The translations under genes and the position numbers were made by a program. Source: an uncultured Muribaculaceae bacterium (lineage in GTDB: Bacteria; Bacteroidota; Bacteroidia; Bacteroidales; Muribaculaceae). From it: 64,000 nt of DNA. The notes beneath the pieces are model-generated. The model made no database searches. It was given only the letters and a program-made list of their open reading frames with translations, and had not been told where the DNA came from. The DNA is taken from NCBI GenBank assembly GCA_910576775.1, contig CAJTJV010000011.1, forward strand, positions 13,467-77,466, given 5' to 3'. This document shows, in pieces, positions 10,001 to 17,654 of the stretch. Within the stretch, counting starts at the first letter, position 1. Every line of letters starts with the position of its first letter.

Positions 10001-10478
10001 ACAGAACTTTGCTTTCTGGGGTTCTTATTCTTACGAATACGTAACTTTCCTTCCGGCCGATTTCCTCGACAAGGTATGGAGCGTGGACAATCCGGACTCT
10101 TATTTCCCCCGTCCTCTCGGCCGCTATGCGTGGTCTGCCGGTCCTCTTCGTTACAAGAACGACAAGTATCTACAGAACATCCGTTATTGCCGTCTGAAGA
10201 ATCTTACAGTAGGTTATACTTTGCCGCAGAATCTTACAAAGAAGGCTTGCATCGACAAAGTCCGTGTTTATTTCACAGCAGAAAATCTTGCATACTGGTC
10301 GCCTCTGAAAAAGAACAGCAAGTATGTTGATCCCGAGAATGCCTTCTCTCGTGGCCGTGATGCTTCCGATTGGAAACCGACTACGCTTCAGGATGATGAC
10401 AGCAGTAACAACGATTTCAACAACTACAGCTATCCCTGGCCCAAGACCTTTATGTTCGGCTTAGACATTACTTTCTAA
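7053..10478 (+). CDS. SusC-like TonB-dependent outer-membrane transporter
   Basis: A 1141-aa TonB-dependent receptor. It has a signal peptide (1-24, cleavage after AFAA), a carboxypeptidase-regulatory-like N-terminal domain (about 26-105, with LKGTVVDSENEPLVGVSV), a plug domain (about 112-235, opening with SAIVIGYG and containing VLIDG and SVIKDASASAVYGARA) and a long beta-barrel ending in the aromatic C-terminus FGLDITF. It imports oligomers bound by its SusD partner, driven by TonB-ExbBD. It starts 54 bp after the metallophosphoesterase stop and is followed 14 bp later by susD, with no promoter motif in between, so all are likely one transcript. The cargo is unknown. Confidence 0.96.
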   Translation: MKVITRLLLVMALMLMGLPTAFAANRELKGTVVDSENEPLVGVSVQVVQNKAAVATDLDGNFTLKVPEGPVSVKFSYVGYAPQTVKVAPAENNIQVVMREDAIALESAIVIGYGVQKKANLTGAVAAVDGKALENRPAVSVANMLQGSVAGLNVTTNSGVPGQSAKINVRGQTSINGGSPLVLIDGAIGDIDMVNPNDVESISVIKDASASAVYGARAAYGVILVTTKAGQAKDGLATVRFNARAGWEEPTTSTDFVTQGYWSVYNVNRFWYARGGENYVDYNHNDMMELLARVNDKTENPERPWVVETVRNGQKRWAYYANTDWYHEMYRDRHPSQQYNISFSGGKDKFRYFLSGGMDFREGILKLDPDEYKKYNLRSKLDFAINKWIDISNNTSFYGSTYSYQGAGSVEDTFAYSNRHAIANFPLKNPDGSWVGSNPWIGYRVGNGRHILQGSGTHRNIERKTNFANTFRINIKPIEQITVTGDFTYRFYQYRDTHRGNPFYYRQAPDEPMDGYISGAGLSHLEEMSTTRNYYSVNAFATYKDTFADAHNLTVMAGYNYEKYDNKRVGVDVSPITSPDLDDISLHPAVPTYTVYGGQDEYALQGIFGRANYDYKGKYLAEFSCRYDGTSRFGEGHRWGFFPSGSIGWRMSEENFWESLRPVWNNAKVRLSYGHLGNQQTKNLYNFFRGMSTKNFASFNFGTGNGSSSYTSIDDPNAGDLTWETAKQWDLGLDLSFFNNRLSFTGDIYQRDTDNMLTNGFELPGVYGATVPKMNIANMRTQGYELGFQWNDSFRLWGHPFNYNVSFNLSQYRSEITKFNNEDKLLSQYYEGMQVGEIWGYSLEDRFFATTEEAQEYASRIDLSKVQGGLKGGWQAGDVIFKDLDGNGAVNNGIDGRLRWMGKIYDPGDDGYEEAASHKNDENLSTKATEIPINSLDNHGDMRRIGNELPTLSYGVTAGFQYFGFDASIFFQGTGNHYWYPHGQNFAFWGSYSYEYVTFLPADFLDKVWSVDNPDSYFPRPLGRYAWSAGPLRYKNDKYLQNIRYCRLKNLTVGYTLPQNLTKKACIDKVRVYFTAENLAYWSPLKKNSKYVDPENAFSRGRDASDWKPTTLQDDDSSNNDFNNYSYPWPKTFMFGLDITF

Positions 10479-10492
10479 AAACAGGACAAATT

Positions 10493-12358
10493 ATGAAAAA
10501 ATATATAATTCCGGGGCTTCTTCTGGCCGCCATGGGTCTTGTATCCTGCGAGGACGCCATAGACATGACGCCAAAGGACAAGCCGACATATATCGACTAT
10601 TTCTCCAATGCCACGGCATCGGACATGGAAATGTTCACGAGTCCGCTCTATAACAATCTTCTTCCTGATGCCGATGATGTCGCCAAGGAAATCAGCGACG
10701 TGATGGTAAATGCTTCGCTTACGGCATTCGTCCGCGGTGGCAGCGACCGCTATACACCGGAAACCGGAGGTGGCTGGTCGTGGGGCAATCTTCGCCGTGC
10801 AAACGATTTTCTGGAATACGGCAAGATGTCTCCAAATACGGATGCATATGAAAAATATGCGGCAGTAGCCCGCTTCTTCCGCGCCTATTTCTATTTTGAT
10901 AAGGTAAAGCGTTTTGGTGATGTGCCATGGGTGGATCGACCTCTCGATTCCGACGACCCACAGTTGAAGGCACCCCGCGATAGCCGCGAGCTTATAATGA
11001 CTAAGATCCTCGAGGATCTCGAATATGCATTCAACAAGCTTGATGACAAATCAAAGACCGCTGCGGGTGAAACATGCTTCCGTCTTTCCAAAGGTGCGGC
11101 TCTCGCTCTTATAAGCCGTGTATGTCTCTTTGAGGGTACTTATCGCAAATATCATGGCATAAGTCTTGAAGGACACGATTACAATTATTATCTCGAGGGA
11201 GCCGCGAAGGCCGCCGAGGCGCTTATGAGTGGAAAATACGGCAAATACAGTCTGTTGAACACAGGCAAACCGGAAAAAGACTATGCCACTCTGTTTACTC
11301 AAGGGGAGGCGGATGTCAACGAATATATACTCGCGCGCTGCTACCGCAACGGTGTTTCCGGAAATCAGCACGGTCTTACCCTTTATTCCGAACTGAGTAC
11401 ACACGGACGTCCCGGCTTTACACGCAAATTCGTCTGCACATATCTTATGAAGGATGGCAGCCGCTTTACCGACCGTAACGGTTGGCAGACCATGTCTTTC
11501 CTTGAAGAAGTGAAGGACCGTGATCCCCGTATGGCCCAGACTATGATGACGCCCGGCTTCAAACTCCCCGGTGAGAATAATCTTCTGTCTCCGTCCTTTG
11601 GTGTGACTCCTACCGGTTATCTTACCATCAAGTGGGCACAGGGTAAGGGTGTCTGCGGCGACGACCCCCATTCGTCACAAGGTCGTTGCGATAACGATAT
11701 TCCCGCTATTCGTTATGCTGAGACGCTTCTCGATTTTGCAGAGGCTAAGGCCGAACTCGGAACACTGACACAGACCGACCTTAACAATTCGGTGAACCTT
11801 ATCCGCCAGCGTGCCGGTATGCCCGATCTTATCATGGCTGATGCAAATGCCAATCCCGATCCCTATCTTTCGTCCGCAGCCACAGGCTACGATAATGTAA
11901 ATGGTGCTAATGCCGGTGTTATCCTCGAAATTCGCCGTGAGCGTACCATCGAGCTTGCGCAGGAAGCCCGCCGTATCGACGATCTCATGCGCTGGCATCA
12001 GGGCAAATGTCTCAACCAGGGCTTTACAGGCATCTATATCGATGGTCCCGGCCAATTCGATTTCAAGGGCAACGGTAAAATTGATGTCGTGTTCTTTGCC
12101 AAGGGTGGTACAAAGCCCAAGGTGGAAAATGCCGACGACGATTGCCAGTACATTGAAATCGGACGTGATATCTACCTTTCGGAGAATCCTATAGAGACAA
12201 AAACTGCCGATGCTACCCATGGTTATCTGAACTATCATGCAGGTAATAAGGTGAACCACTATGAATGGAATGAAAACCGTGATTATCTCTATCCTATTCC
12301 TTCCAGAGAGCTTAATCTCAACAAGAATCTCGAGCAGAATCCCGGTTGGTCGAAATAG
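10493..12358 (+). CDS. SusD-like surface glycan-binding lipoprotein
   Basis: A 621-aa lipoprotein (lipobox GLVSC, Cys19) of the SusD/RagB family, the lid that presents ligand to SusC. Family features include the TPR-rich N-terminal half with 'RANDFLEYG' and 'ARFFRAYFYFDKVKRFGDVPWV' type helices (about 105-145), and the C-terminal signature around PAIRYAETLLDFAEAKAEL (about 405) followed by INxIRxRAGMP and EIRRERTIELAQE. The C-terminus (YLYPIPSRELNLN..NPGW) is canonical. At 621 aa it is larger than most (500-550), with an insertion around 510-580. It is the obligate partner of the SusC just upstream. Confidence 0.95.
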   Translation: MKKYIIPGLLLAAMGLVSCEDAIDMTPKDKPTYIDYFSNATASDMEMFTSPLYNNLLPDADDVAKEISDVMVNASLTAFVRGGSDRYTPETGGGWSWGNLRRANDFLEYGKMSPNTDAYEKYAAVARFFRAYFYFDKVKRFGDVPWVDRPLDSDDPQLKAPRDSRELIMTKILEDLEYAFNKLDDKSKTAAGETCFRLSKGAALALISRVCLFEGTYRKYHGISLEGHDYNYYLEGAAKAAEALMSGKYGKYSLLNTGKPEKDYATLFTQGEADVNEYILARCYRNGVSGNQHGLTLYSELSTHGRPGFTRKFVCTYLMKDGSRFTDRNGWQTMSFLEEVKDRDPRMAQTMMTPGFKLPGENNLLSPSFGVTPTGYLTIKWAQGKGVCGDDPHSSQGRCDNDIPAIRYAETLLDFAEAKAELGTLTQTDLNNSVNLIRQRAGMPDLIMADANANPDPYLSSAATGYDNVNGANAGVILEIRRERTIELAQEARRIDDLMRWHQGKCLNQGFTGIYIDGPGQFDFKGNGKIDVVFFAKGGTKPKVENADDDCQYIEIGRDIYLSENPIETKTADATHGYLNYHAGNKVNHYEWNENRDYLYPIPSRELNLNKNLEQNPGWSK

Positions 12359-12381
12359 TAACCCATCAATACTGATTAATC

Positions 12382-13896
12382 ATGAATAAGAAAATAAATA
12401 TCATTCTTGCGATGCTGCTTGCAGTGGCGGGGGTATTCTCCCTTACCTCCTGCAAGGACGACGAGCCTACGGTGGCAAAAGCCGTCCTGTGCAGCGTATT
12501 CTCGCTCGATTTCGATGCCGAAGGCGGTGCTCAGGAAGTCAAGGTGGTTTCCGACGCCGTATGGCATGTAGAGGCTCCCGACTGGGTTACCGTAAGCCCG
12601 ACGACAGGCGAAGGCACTACGTTCGTCACCATCAGCGTAGGCAGCAATTACAACGGCACAGCCTTGAATGCTACCCGCCGCGGCGAAGTAATCTTCAAAG
12701 GCAACACCAAGGCTTCCGAAGCGCCTGTTGCGATTCGTCAGACAGGCGACGACTATATTGGTCTCTCTCCTGTGACAGGTGCCGGATTCTATGACATGGC
12801 AGAGGGGCTTAATGTAATTGTCAAAGACATGACAGTCGTTGCACTCTATGCCGACGGATTCGTTGCAACTGACGGTACAACCAATGTAAACTGCAAGACT
12901 ACAGACAAGCCTGCTGTCGGTTCTACAATGAGTGTATACGGCATTGTCGGCGTTGACAAATACGGAATGCACTATGTAGAAGTAGAGAAGACTGTCGCAG
13001 GCGGAGCTTCTTCCACGGCTCCCGAAGCAGTGGATATTACCGAGGATGTTGACAAGGACGGTTTTGGAAACAAGCTTCTGCATGTGGCTCTTACCGGTCT
13101 TTACGATGCCGCTACGAATGCAGTTTCTGTAGCCGATAAGACTAACCGCGGTTTCATCGTGGCTTATTGCGACGGTGTCGATATGAAAGGCATGTCGAGC
13201 CACTCCGTGACAGTGGATGCTTATTATCTCGGCACTGCTGCTCCGGCTGTCAACCTTATCGTAGCCGGTTATACCGACAATGGAGTAGCTGAAATGGTTT
13301 ATTTTGCAGAAGATTTCGAATGGCTCGAACCTTGGACAAGCCAGAAGCCCGCAGGACAGACTGTCGAGACAAATAATCCGGATGCTACAGCGCAGCAGCT
13401 CGGTACAAACAAGGTTGATGACGTCAGCACATATGAAGCTCTTCTTGCAAAAGGTTACAGCTTCCCGATTTGCTGTGCAGCCTCGAAAGATCCCCGTAAG
13501 CCGGAGGCTCAGACATATCTGCAGCGCAACTACCTCAAGTTCGGTCTTACAGGCTACTATTCCGGTATTACTCTTCCCGCAATGGCAGGTATTGCCGAAG
13601 GTGCAGCCACCGTAATCAGCTTTGACTGGTGCTCGATGCGTCAGGGCAGTGGCAAGTGGGATCCAACAGAACTCGTTGTTGTTGTGAAGAACGGTACGGA
13701 AGAACAGCAGTTCCTTGTTCCGACGCATGCATATGTAAACGATGAAGCATACGCATGGCTTCCTGTCCGTATCGATCTCGGCAAGTCCGTGCAGAACGGG
13801 TCTGAGATTACTATCCGCAACATCGATTCCCAGTGGCCGGCCGATGGTGCCGCTCTCCGCTGGTTCATCGACAATATCAAGATTGTAGAGAAATAA
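12382..13896 (+). CDS. BACON-domain surface lipoprotein (SusE/F-like position)
   Basis: A 504-aa lipoprotein (lipobox SLTSC, Cys24). Residues about 33-115 form a BACON-type beta-sandwich, with 'FDAEGGAQEVKVVSD' followed by 'WHVEAPDWVTVSP' and the ending 'VAIRQTG'. The middle (about 120-325) repeats short beta motifs resembling an OB-like fold of other surface lipoproteins. The C-terminal 180 residues resemble a jelly-roll/choice-of-anchor domain that ends in 'RWFIDNIKIVEK'. No catalytic motif was recognised. As the last gene of the SusC/D operon, 23 bp after susD, it probably binds the same ligand at the cell surface, as SusE and SusF do for starch. The ligand is unknown. Confidence 0.85.
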   Translation: MNKKINIILAMLLAVAGVFSLTSCKDDEPTVAKAVLCSVFSLDFDAEGGAQEVKVVSDAVWHVEAPDWVTVSPTTGEGTTFVTISVGSNYNGTALNATRRGEVIFKGNTKASEAPVAIRQTGDDYIGLSPVTGAGFYDMAEGLNVIVKDMTVVALYADGFVATDGTTNVNCKTTDKPAVGSTMSVYGIVGVDKYGMHYVEVEKTVAGGASSTAPEAVDITEDVDKDGFGNKLLHVALTGLYDAATNAVSVADKTNRGFIVAYCDGVDMKGMSSHSVTVDAYYLGTAAPAVNLIVAGYTDNGVAEMVYFAEDFEWLEPWTSQKPAGQTVETNNPDATAQQLGTNKVDDVSTYEALLAKGYSFPICCAASKDPRKPEAQTYLQRNYLKFGLTGYYSGITLPAMAGIAEGAATVISFDWCSMRQGSGKWDPTELVVVVKNGTEEQQFLVPTHAYVNDEAYAWLPVRIDLGKSVQNGSEITIRNIDSQWPADGAALRWFIDNIKIVEK

Positions 13897-13916
13897 TCTC
13901 GATATAAACCATATTC

Positions 13917-13950
13917 TAAAAGCGCGGCGTCATTGATGTCGCGCTTTTTT
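13917..13950 (+). terminator. Intrinsic terminator of the SusC/D operon
   Basis: AAAGCGCG pairs with CGCGCTTT around a short loop (stem starts about 13917, T-run 13945-13950), 21 bp after the BACON-protein stop. Confidence 0.8.
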
Positions 13951-14002
13951 ACGTACCTCCCACACAAACACGACCCTTTCATTTAATCCTGCATACACAG
14001 AA

Positions 14003-14205
14003 TGTTGCCGCAACAGGAGCGGCAGAGCCGCGGTAGTTGTATAGGCACGGGTGAAGCCCGTGCAACAGATGCACCAACACATATAGAGCCGCGTCAGCGG
14101 CGGTACAGTGTCGCCGCTGATGCGGCTCATTGAGGGAGGGCGACGATATACCCGGGCTGCGAGCCTTGCCCGGGCCTACATAACTGTCGCCGCCATGCGG
14201 CTTCC
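14003..14205. repeat. Cluster of GC-rich palindromic hairpins (REP-like intergenic element)
   Basis: Three strong hairpins are packed into about 130 bp. GCACGGG (14045-14051) pairs with CCCGTGC (14057-14063). A 17-bp arm at 14086-14102 pairs with 14112-14128 with a single G-T mismatch. CCCGGGC (14151-14157) pairs with GCCCGGG (14168-14174). Further GCCGC-rich half-palindromes flank them. The base composition is much more GC-rich than the AT-rich spacer that follows (14220-14340). Small ORFs across it look like by-products of the palindromes. Its appearance fits a dispersed extragenic palindromic repeat, but no second copy lies in this window. Confidence 0.6.
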
Positions 14206-14318
14206 GTATCCGGCTTTGTCATTAGCTTTCATGACTTTGATAATTATTAGATTACACCGTAATTTAAATATCAAAGCTTTTTTAAATGAAAGAGCCGTGG
14301 CGGAAGGTGGATTTTTGT

Positions 14319-14349
14319 TTTGGGATTATGGCAGAATTTCGTAATTTTG
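14319..14349 (+). promoter_or_regulatory. Promoter of the DUF4301-gmk-nadD operon
   Basis: TTTG (14319-14322), a 19-bp spacer and TAATTTTG (14342-14349) match the Bacteroidota sigma-ABfr consensus exactly. The leader is about 35 nt. Confidence 0.8.
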
Positions 14350-14387
14350 GCTTCAGAACATAAAACAATCCTTATTAAAATACTACC

Positions 14388-15923
14388 ATGGCAACATTTA
14401 CACCCGCCGACCTTGAGCAACTCAGCTTGAAAGGCATAAGCCGAGAGGTTGTCGACGCACAGCTCGACCGCTTCCGCACAGGTTTTCCTTATCTGACACT
14501 TGATTCTCCTTCATCTGTCGGCAACGGCATTCTTCCCGTTGATGCTGAAATGGAGAAGGCATGTCTCGGACGGTGGAGCCGTTTTCTTGCCGGTGGCGGA
14601 GATGTATTGAAATTCGTTCCTGCGTCCGGTGCCGCTTCCCGTATGTTCAAGGCGTTGTTCGCATTTGTAAATGGTGCCGATGATGTGCCGGAGGCCGGCG
14701 GATCGGTTGCGCAGCTTGTTGAGAAAATCGGTGATTTCGCATTCTACGGACAGCTGAAAGCCGTGACAGAGAAAAATTACGGTCTTTCTCCGGAAGATCT
14801 TATCGCTGCCGGACGTTTCAAGGATCTTGTAGGAGCCATCATTCTCCCTGACGGTCTCAATTACGGCGCTCTTCCGAAAGCTCTTCTGACGTTCCATCGC
14901 TATGAAGACGGCAGCGTGCGCACATCGCTTGAAGAGCAGCTTGCCGAAGGCGCACAGACAGCGGCTTCCAAAGGTGGCAAGGTGCGTCTGCATTTCACAG
15001 TATCGTCCAACCACCGCAAGCTGTTCGAGGCCAAGCTTGCCGAGGCCGTACCTGCAATGGAGAAACGTTTCGGGGTGTCGTATGATATTTCCCTTTCGGA
15101 GCAGAAGCCATCGACAGATACCATTGCCGTAACTCCGGACAACGATCTTTTCCGCGATGATGCAGGCAAACTTGTATTCCGTCCCGGTGGCCATGGTGCC
15201 CTTATCGAGAATCTGAACGATATGGATGCGGCAGTAGTATTCATAAAGAATATCGACAATGTTGTAGGTGACAGCCACCGCGAGGATACCATCCATTATA
15301 AGAAATTCATCGGAGGTCTTCTGATGATTGTCCGAGACCGTATAGCAGCACTGAGCGCCGCTCTCGCCTCTGATCCGACAGAAGAAACGGTTTCGGAAGC
15401 CACCGCTTTTGTCGAAAATATTCTTTTTATCCATTCCGAAGGTCTTGCTGCCGAACGTAGCCTCGCAGAGCGCCGCGACGTCCTTCTTTCAATTTTCGAC
15501 CGTCCGCTGCGTGTATGCGGTATGGTACGCAATGAAGGAGAGCCGGGCGGAGGTCCATACAACGCATATTCCTCCGACGGCAAGACTATCGCTCCGCAGA
15601 TTCTCGAATCCACACAGATTGACATGAATAATGCAGAGAATGTGGATATGATGAAGAATGCCGGTTATTTCAATCCGGTAGACCTTGTATGCTATCTCAA
15701 ACGCGCTGACGGAACATCATATCATCTGCCCGATTATGTCGATCCGCAGACAGGTTTTATTTCTGAAAAATCTGCCGGAGGCCGCGACCTACGTGCCCTT
15801 GAGCTTCCCGGTCTATGGAACGGAGCGATGAGTGACTGGAATACCGTATTTGTAGAGGTCCCTGCCTCGACATTCAATCCCGTTAAGACCGTAAACGACT
15901 TATTGCGCCCGGCGCATCAATGA
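14388..15923 (+). CDS. DUF4301 family protein
   Basis: A cytoplasmic 511-aa protein of the Bacteroidota-restricted DUF4301 family, recognised by overall length and blocks such as 'FVPASGAASRMFKALFAF' (about 75), 'LPKALLTFHRYEDG' (about 168) and 'RVCGMVRNEGEPGGGPYNAYSSD' spread over residues 375-400. The glycine-rich 'ASGAASRM' and 'GEPGGGP' loops look like phosphate- or nucleotide-binding turns resembling sugar-nucleotidyltransferase folds, but this is only an impression and no biochemical function can be assigned. It is the first gene of an operon with gmk (6 bp downstream), nadD, DUF5063 and an M18 peptidase, and has its own strong promoter. Confidence 0.85.
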   Translation: MATFTPADLEQLSLKGISREVVDAQLDRFRTGFPYLTLDSPSSVGNGILPVDAEMEKACLGRWSRFLAGGGDVLKFVPASGAASRMFKALFAFVNGADDVPEAGGSVAQLVEKIGDFAFYGQLKAVTEKNYGLSPEDLIAAGRFKDLVGAIILPDGLNYGALPKALLTFHRYEDGSVRTSLEEQLAEGAQTAASKGGKVRLHFTVSSNHRKLFEAKLAEAVPAMEKRFGVSYDISLSEQKPSTDTIAVTPDNDLFRDDAGKLVFRPGGHGALIENLNDMDAAVVFIKNIDNVVGDSHREDTIHYKKFIGGLLMIVRDRIAALSAALASDPTEETVSEATAFVENILFIHSEGLAAERSLAERRDVLLSIFDRPLRVCGMVRNEGEPGGGPYNAYSSDGKTIAPQILESTQIDMNNAENVDMMKNAGYFNPVDLVCYLKRADGTSYHLPDYVDPQTGFISEKSAGGRDLRALELPGLWNGAMSDWNTVFVEVPASTFNPVKTVNDLLRPAHQ

Positions 15924-15929
15924 TTGTAA

Positions 15930-16514
15930 ATGAACAAAGGAAGAATAATTGTAATGGCTGCCCCTTCGGGTAGCGGCAAATCGACAATAATCAACGGTAT
16001 CATGGCCGACGGCGACCTCAATCTGGGGTTTGCCGTCTCGGCTACGACCCGCCCCCCGCGTCCCGGCGAAATCGACGGAGTAAATTACTATTTTCTGAGC
16101 GAGGACGCATTCAGGGAAGCTATCTCTGAAGGAGAATTCCTTGAGTATGAGGAGGTTTATCCGGGGCGCTATTATGGCACCCTCCGCAGTGAGATTGAAA
16201 GAATCACAGGCCAAGGGCATAATATCATCCTCGACCTTGATGTGAACGGTGCTCTTGGAGTAAAGCAGATCTACGGCGATGAAGCGCTCACGGTGTTCAT
16301 CGAGCCGCCGAGCCTCGAAGAACTGCGCCGCCGTCTCGAATTCCGCGGTACGGAAACGCCGGAGGTAATCGATGTACGCATAGACCGTGCTGCATACGAA
16401 CTTTCCCGTGCCCCGCAGTTCGACCGTCGTATAGTCAACGACAACCTCGAGACCTCAATCCGGCAGGCCCATAATCTGATATCCGCTTTTATCGAAGGCG
16501 GAAAAATAGATTGA
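15930..16514 (+). CDS. gmk: Guanylate kinase
   Basis: A 194-aa enzyme that phosphorylates GMP (and dGMP) to GDP with ATP, needed for GTP supply and nucleic-acid synthesis. The P-loop APSGSGKST lies at residues 10-18. The GMP-binding region shows 'SATTRPPRPGEIDGVNYYF' (about 36-54) and 'FLEYEEVYPGRYYGT'. The lid has 'RRRLEFRGTETPEVIDVRI'. Length and order match the bacterial family. The gene starts 6 bp after the DUF4301 stop and ends 1 bp before nadD. Confidence 0.97.
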   Translation: MNKGRIIVMAAPSGSGKSTIINGIMADGDLNLGFAVSATTRPPRPGEIDGVNYYFLSEDAFREAISEGEFLEYEEVYPGRYYGTLRSEIERITGQGHNIILDLDVNGALGVKQIYGDEALTVFIEPPSLEELRRRLEFRGTETPEVIDVRIDRAAYELSRAPQFDRRIVNDNLETSIRQAHNLISAFIEGGKID

Positions 16515-16515
16515 C

Positions 16516-17106
16516 ATGGAGACGATAGGCATTCTCGGCGGTTCTTTCAATCCCGTCCATATCGGTCATATGATTCTTGCGTCGTATCTTACACAATGGG
16601 GGTATGTCGACAAAGTATGGCTCTCGCTATCGCCCCGTAATCCGCTAAAGGATGCCGACGATCTGCTGCCCGACACCAAGCGTCTGTCGATGCTTTCGAT
16701 CGCGGCGAAGGGTGCGCCGGATATTGAAATATGCGATATCGAGCTTTCGATGCCGAAACCGTCTTACACTATCAATACGCTCGACCTTCTTCATGAACGC
16801 TATCCGGACGTGAGATTCAAACTTATTATCGGCAGTGACAATTGGCGGATATTCGACAAGTGGCGCGCTCCCAAGCGCATTCTTGAGGAATACGGCGTTA
16901 TGGTATATATCCGTCCCGGCTATCCGGTGGAAAAACGCCATATCGATGGACTTGAGGTTGTTGAAGCTCCTATGGTGCATGTTTCCAGTACTTTTATCCG
17001 CAATGCTATCGCACGCGGACGCAATATGAGTTATTTCCTTCCGGCAGGTGTCTACAAATATATTATCGACAACAGACTCTATCGGAAAACAGAAACAGAA
17101 AAATGA
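16516..17106 (+). CDS. nadD: Nicotinate-nucleotide adenylyltransferase
   Basis: A 196-aa nucleotidyltransferase that makes deamido-NAD from nicotinate mononucleotide and ATP in NAD biosynthesis. The N-terminal motif GILGGSFNPVHIGHM contains the (H/T)xGH nucleotide-binding signature, and the C-terminal SSTFIRNAI is the ISSTxxR motif. 'IGSDNWRIFDKW' (about 115) is the typical GxDN region. It overlaps the next gene by 4 bp (ATGA at 17103-17106). The gmk-nadD order is often seen in Bacteroidota. Confidence 0.96.
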   Translation: METIGILGGSFNPVHIGHMILASYLTQWGYVDKVWLSLSPRNPLKDADDLLPDTKRLSMLSIAAKGAPDIEICDIELSMPKPSYTINTLDLLHERYPDVRFKLIIGSDNWRIFDKWRAPKRILEEYGVMVYIRPGYPVEKRHIDGLEVVEAPMVHVSSTFIRNAIARGRNMSYFLPAGVYKYIIDNRLYRKTETEK

Positions 17107-17654
17107 ATCAGGAATCATCGAACCTTTCTTCTCAGGCAATTTCACTCGCAGGTCTGTCGGTAGAGTTCGGCAAAATCCTTGCGAACGCTGCGGAAAAAGA
17201 ACCTAAGGATTTTCTGCGCGAGTGTCTTCGCTATCTCCCTCGTATATTTATATCTGCCTGTGATCTGAAAATCTACGGAGAAGACTCCTGTATGGTATCT
17301 GAAGACTATAATACAGGCGCTATATCCGATAGTGTCACCGAGGAACAGTACGAGATGGTGCGTGACGGTATCGCGAGACTGTTGGGAGAATATGATGTCT
17401 ACCTTGATACTCCTGTGGAGGATATGCGTTACAGCGACACTCCGGTCGGTGTATCGTTGTCGGAACAGCTTGCCGACATATTCCAGTGTGTGGTTGATTT
17501 TGCCGCAACCATGGGTATGTGCGACAGCGACAATGCCACCGAAGTGCTATCCGAATTCAAATATCGTTTTCACAGCTATCTTTCAGAGACAATATGCTCG
17601 GCTCAAAGAGCTGTGAACACACTTTATCAATCGCAAGCTTTCCTGTCAGAATGA
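17103..17654 (+). CDS. DUF5063 domain-containing protein
   Basis: A 183-aa soluble, acidic, mostly helical protein. It matches DUF5063 in size and pattern ('FLRECLRYLPRIFISACDL' near residue 36; 'LADIFQCVVDFAATMG' near 122). No catalytic residues are evident and the function is unknown. It is translationally coupled at both ends: ATGA overlap with nadD at the start and with the aminopeptidase at the end. A role linked to the neighbouring nucleotide or NAD genes is only a guess. Confidence 0.7.
   Translation: MNQESSNLSSQAISLAGLSVEFGKILANAAEKEPKDFLRECLRYLPRIFISACDLKIYGEDSCMVSEDYNTGAISDSVTEEQYEMVRDGIARLLGEYDVYLDTPVEDMRYSDTPVGVSLSEQLADIFQCVVDFAATMGMCDSDNATEVLSEFKYRFHSYLSETICSAQRAVNTLYQSQAFLSE

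Noticed and set aside
12376..13728. Long antisense open frame (450 codons) opposite the BACON lipoprotein
   Set aside because: It reads as the complement of a well-supported lipoprotein, has no family motif and is low in typical protein composition. It arises from codon bias in the sense gene.
14108..14344. Small ORF across the palindromic repeat
   Set aside because: Its sequence is produced by the GC-rich palindromes and it reads into the promoter of the DUF4301 gene.
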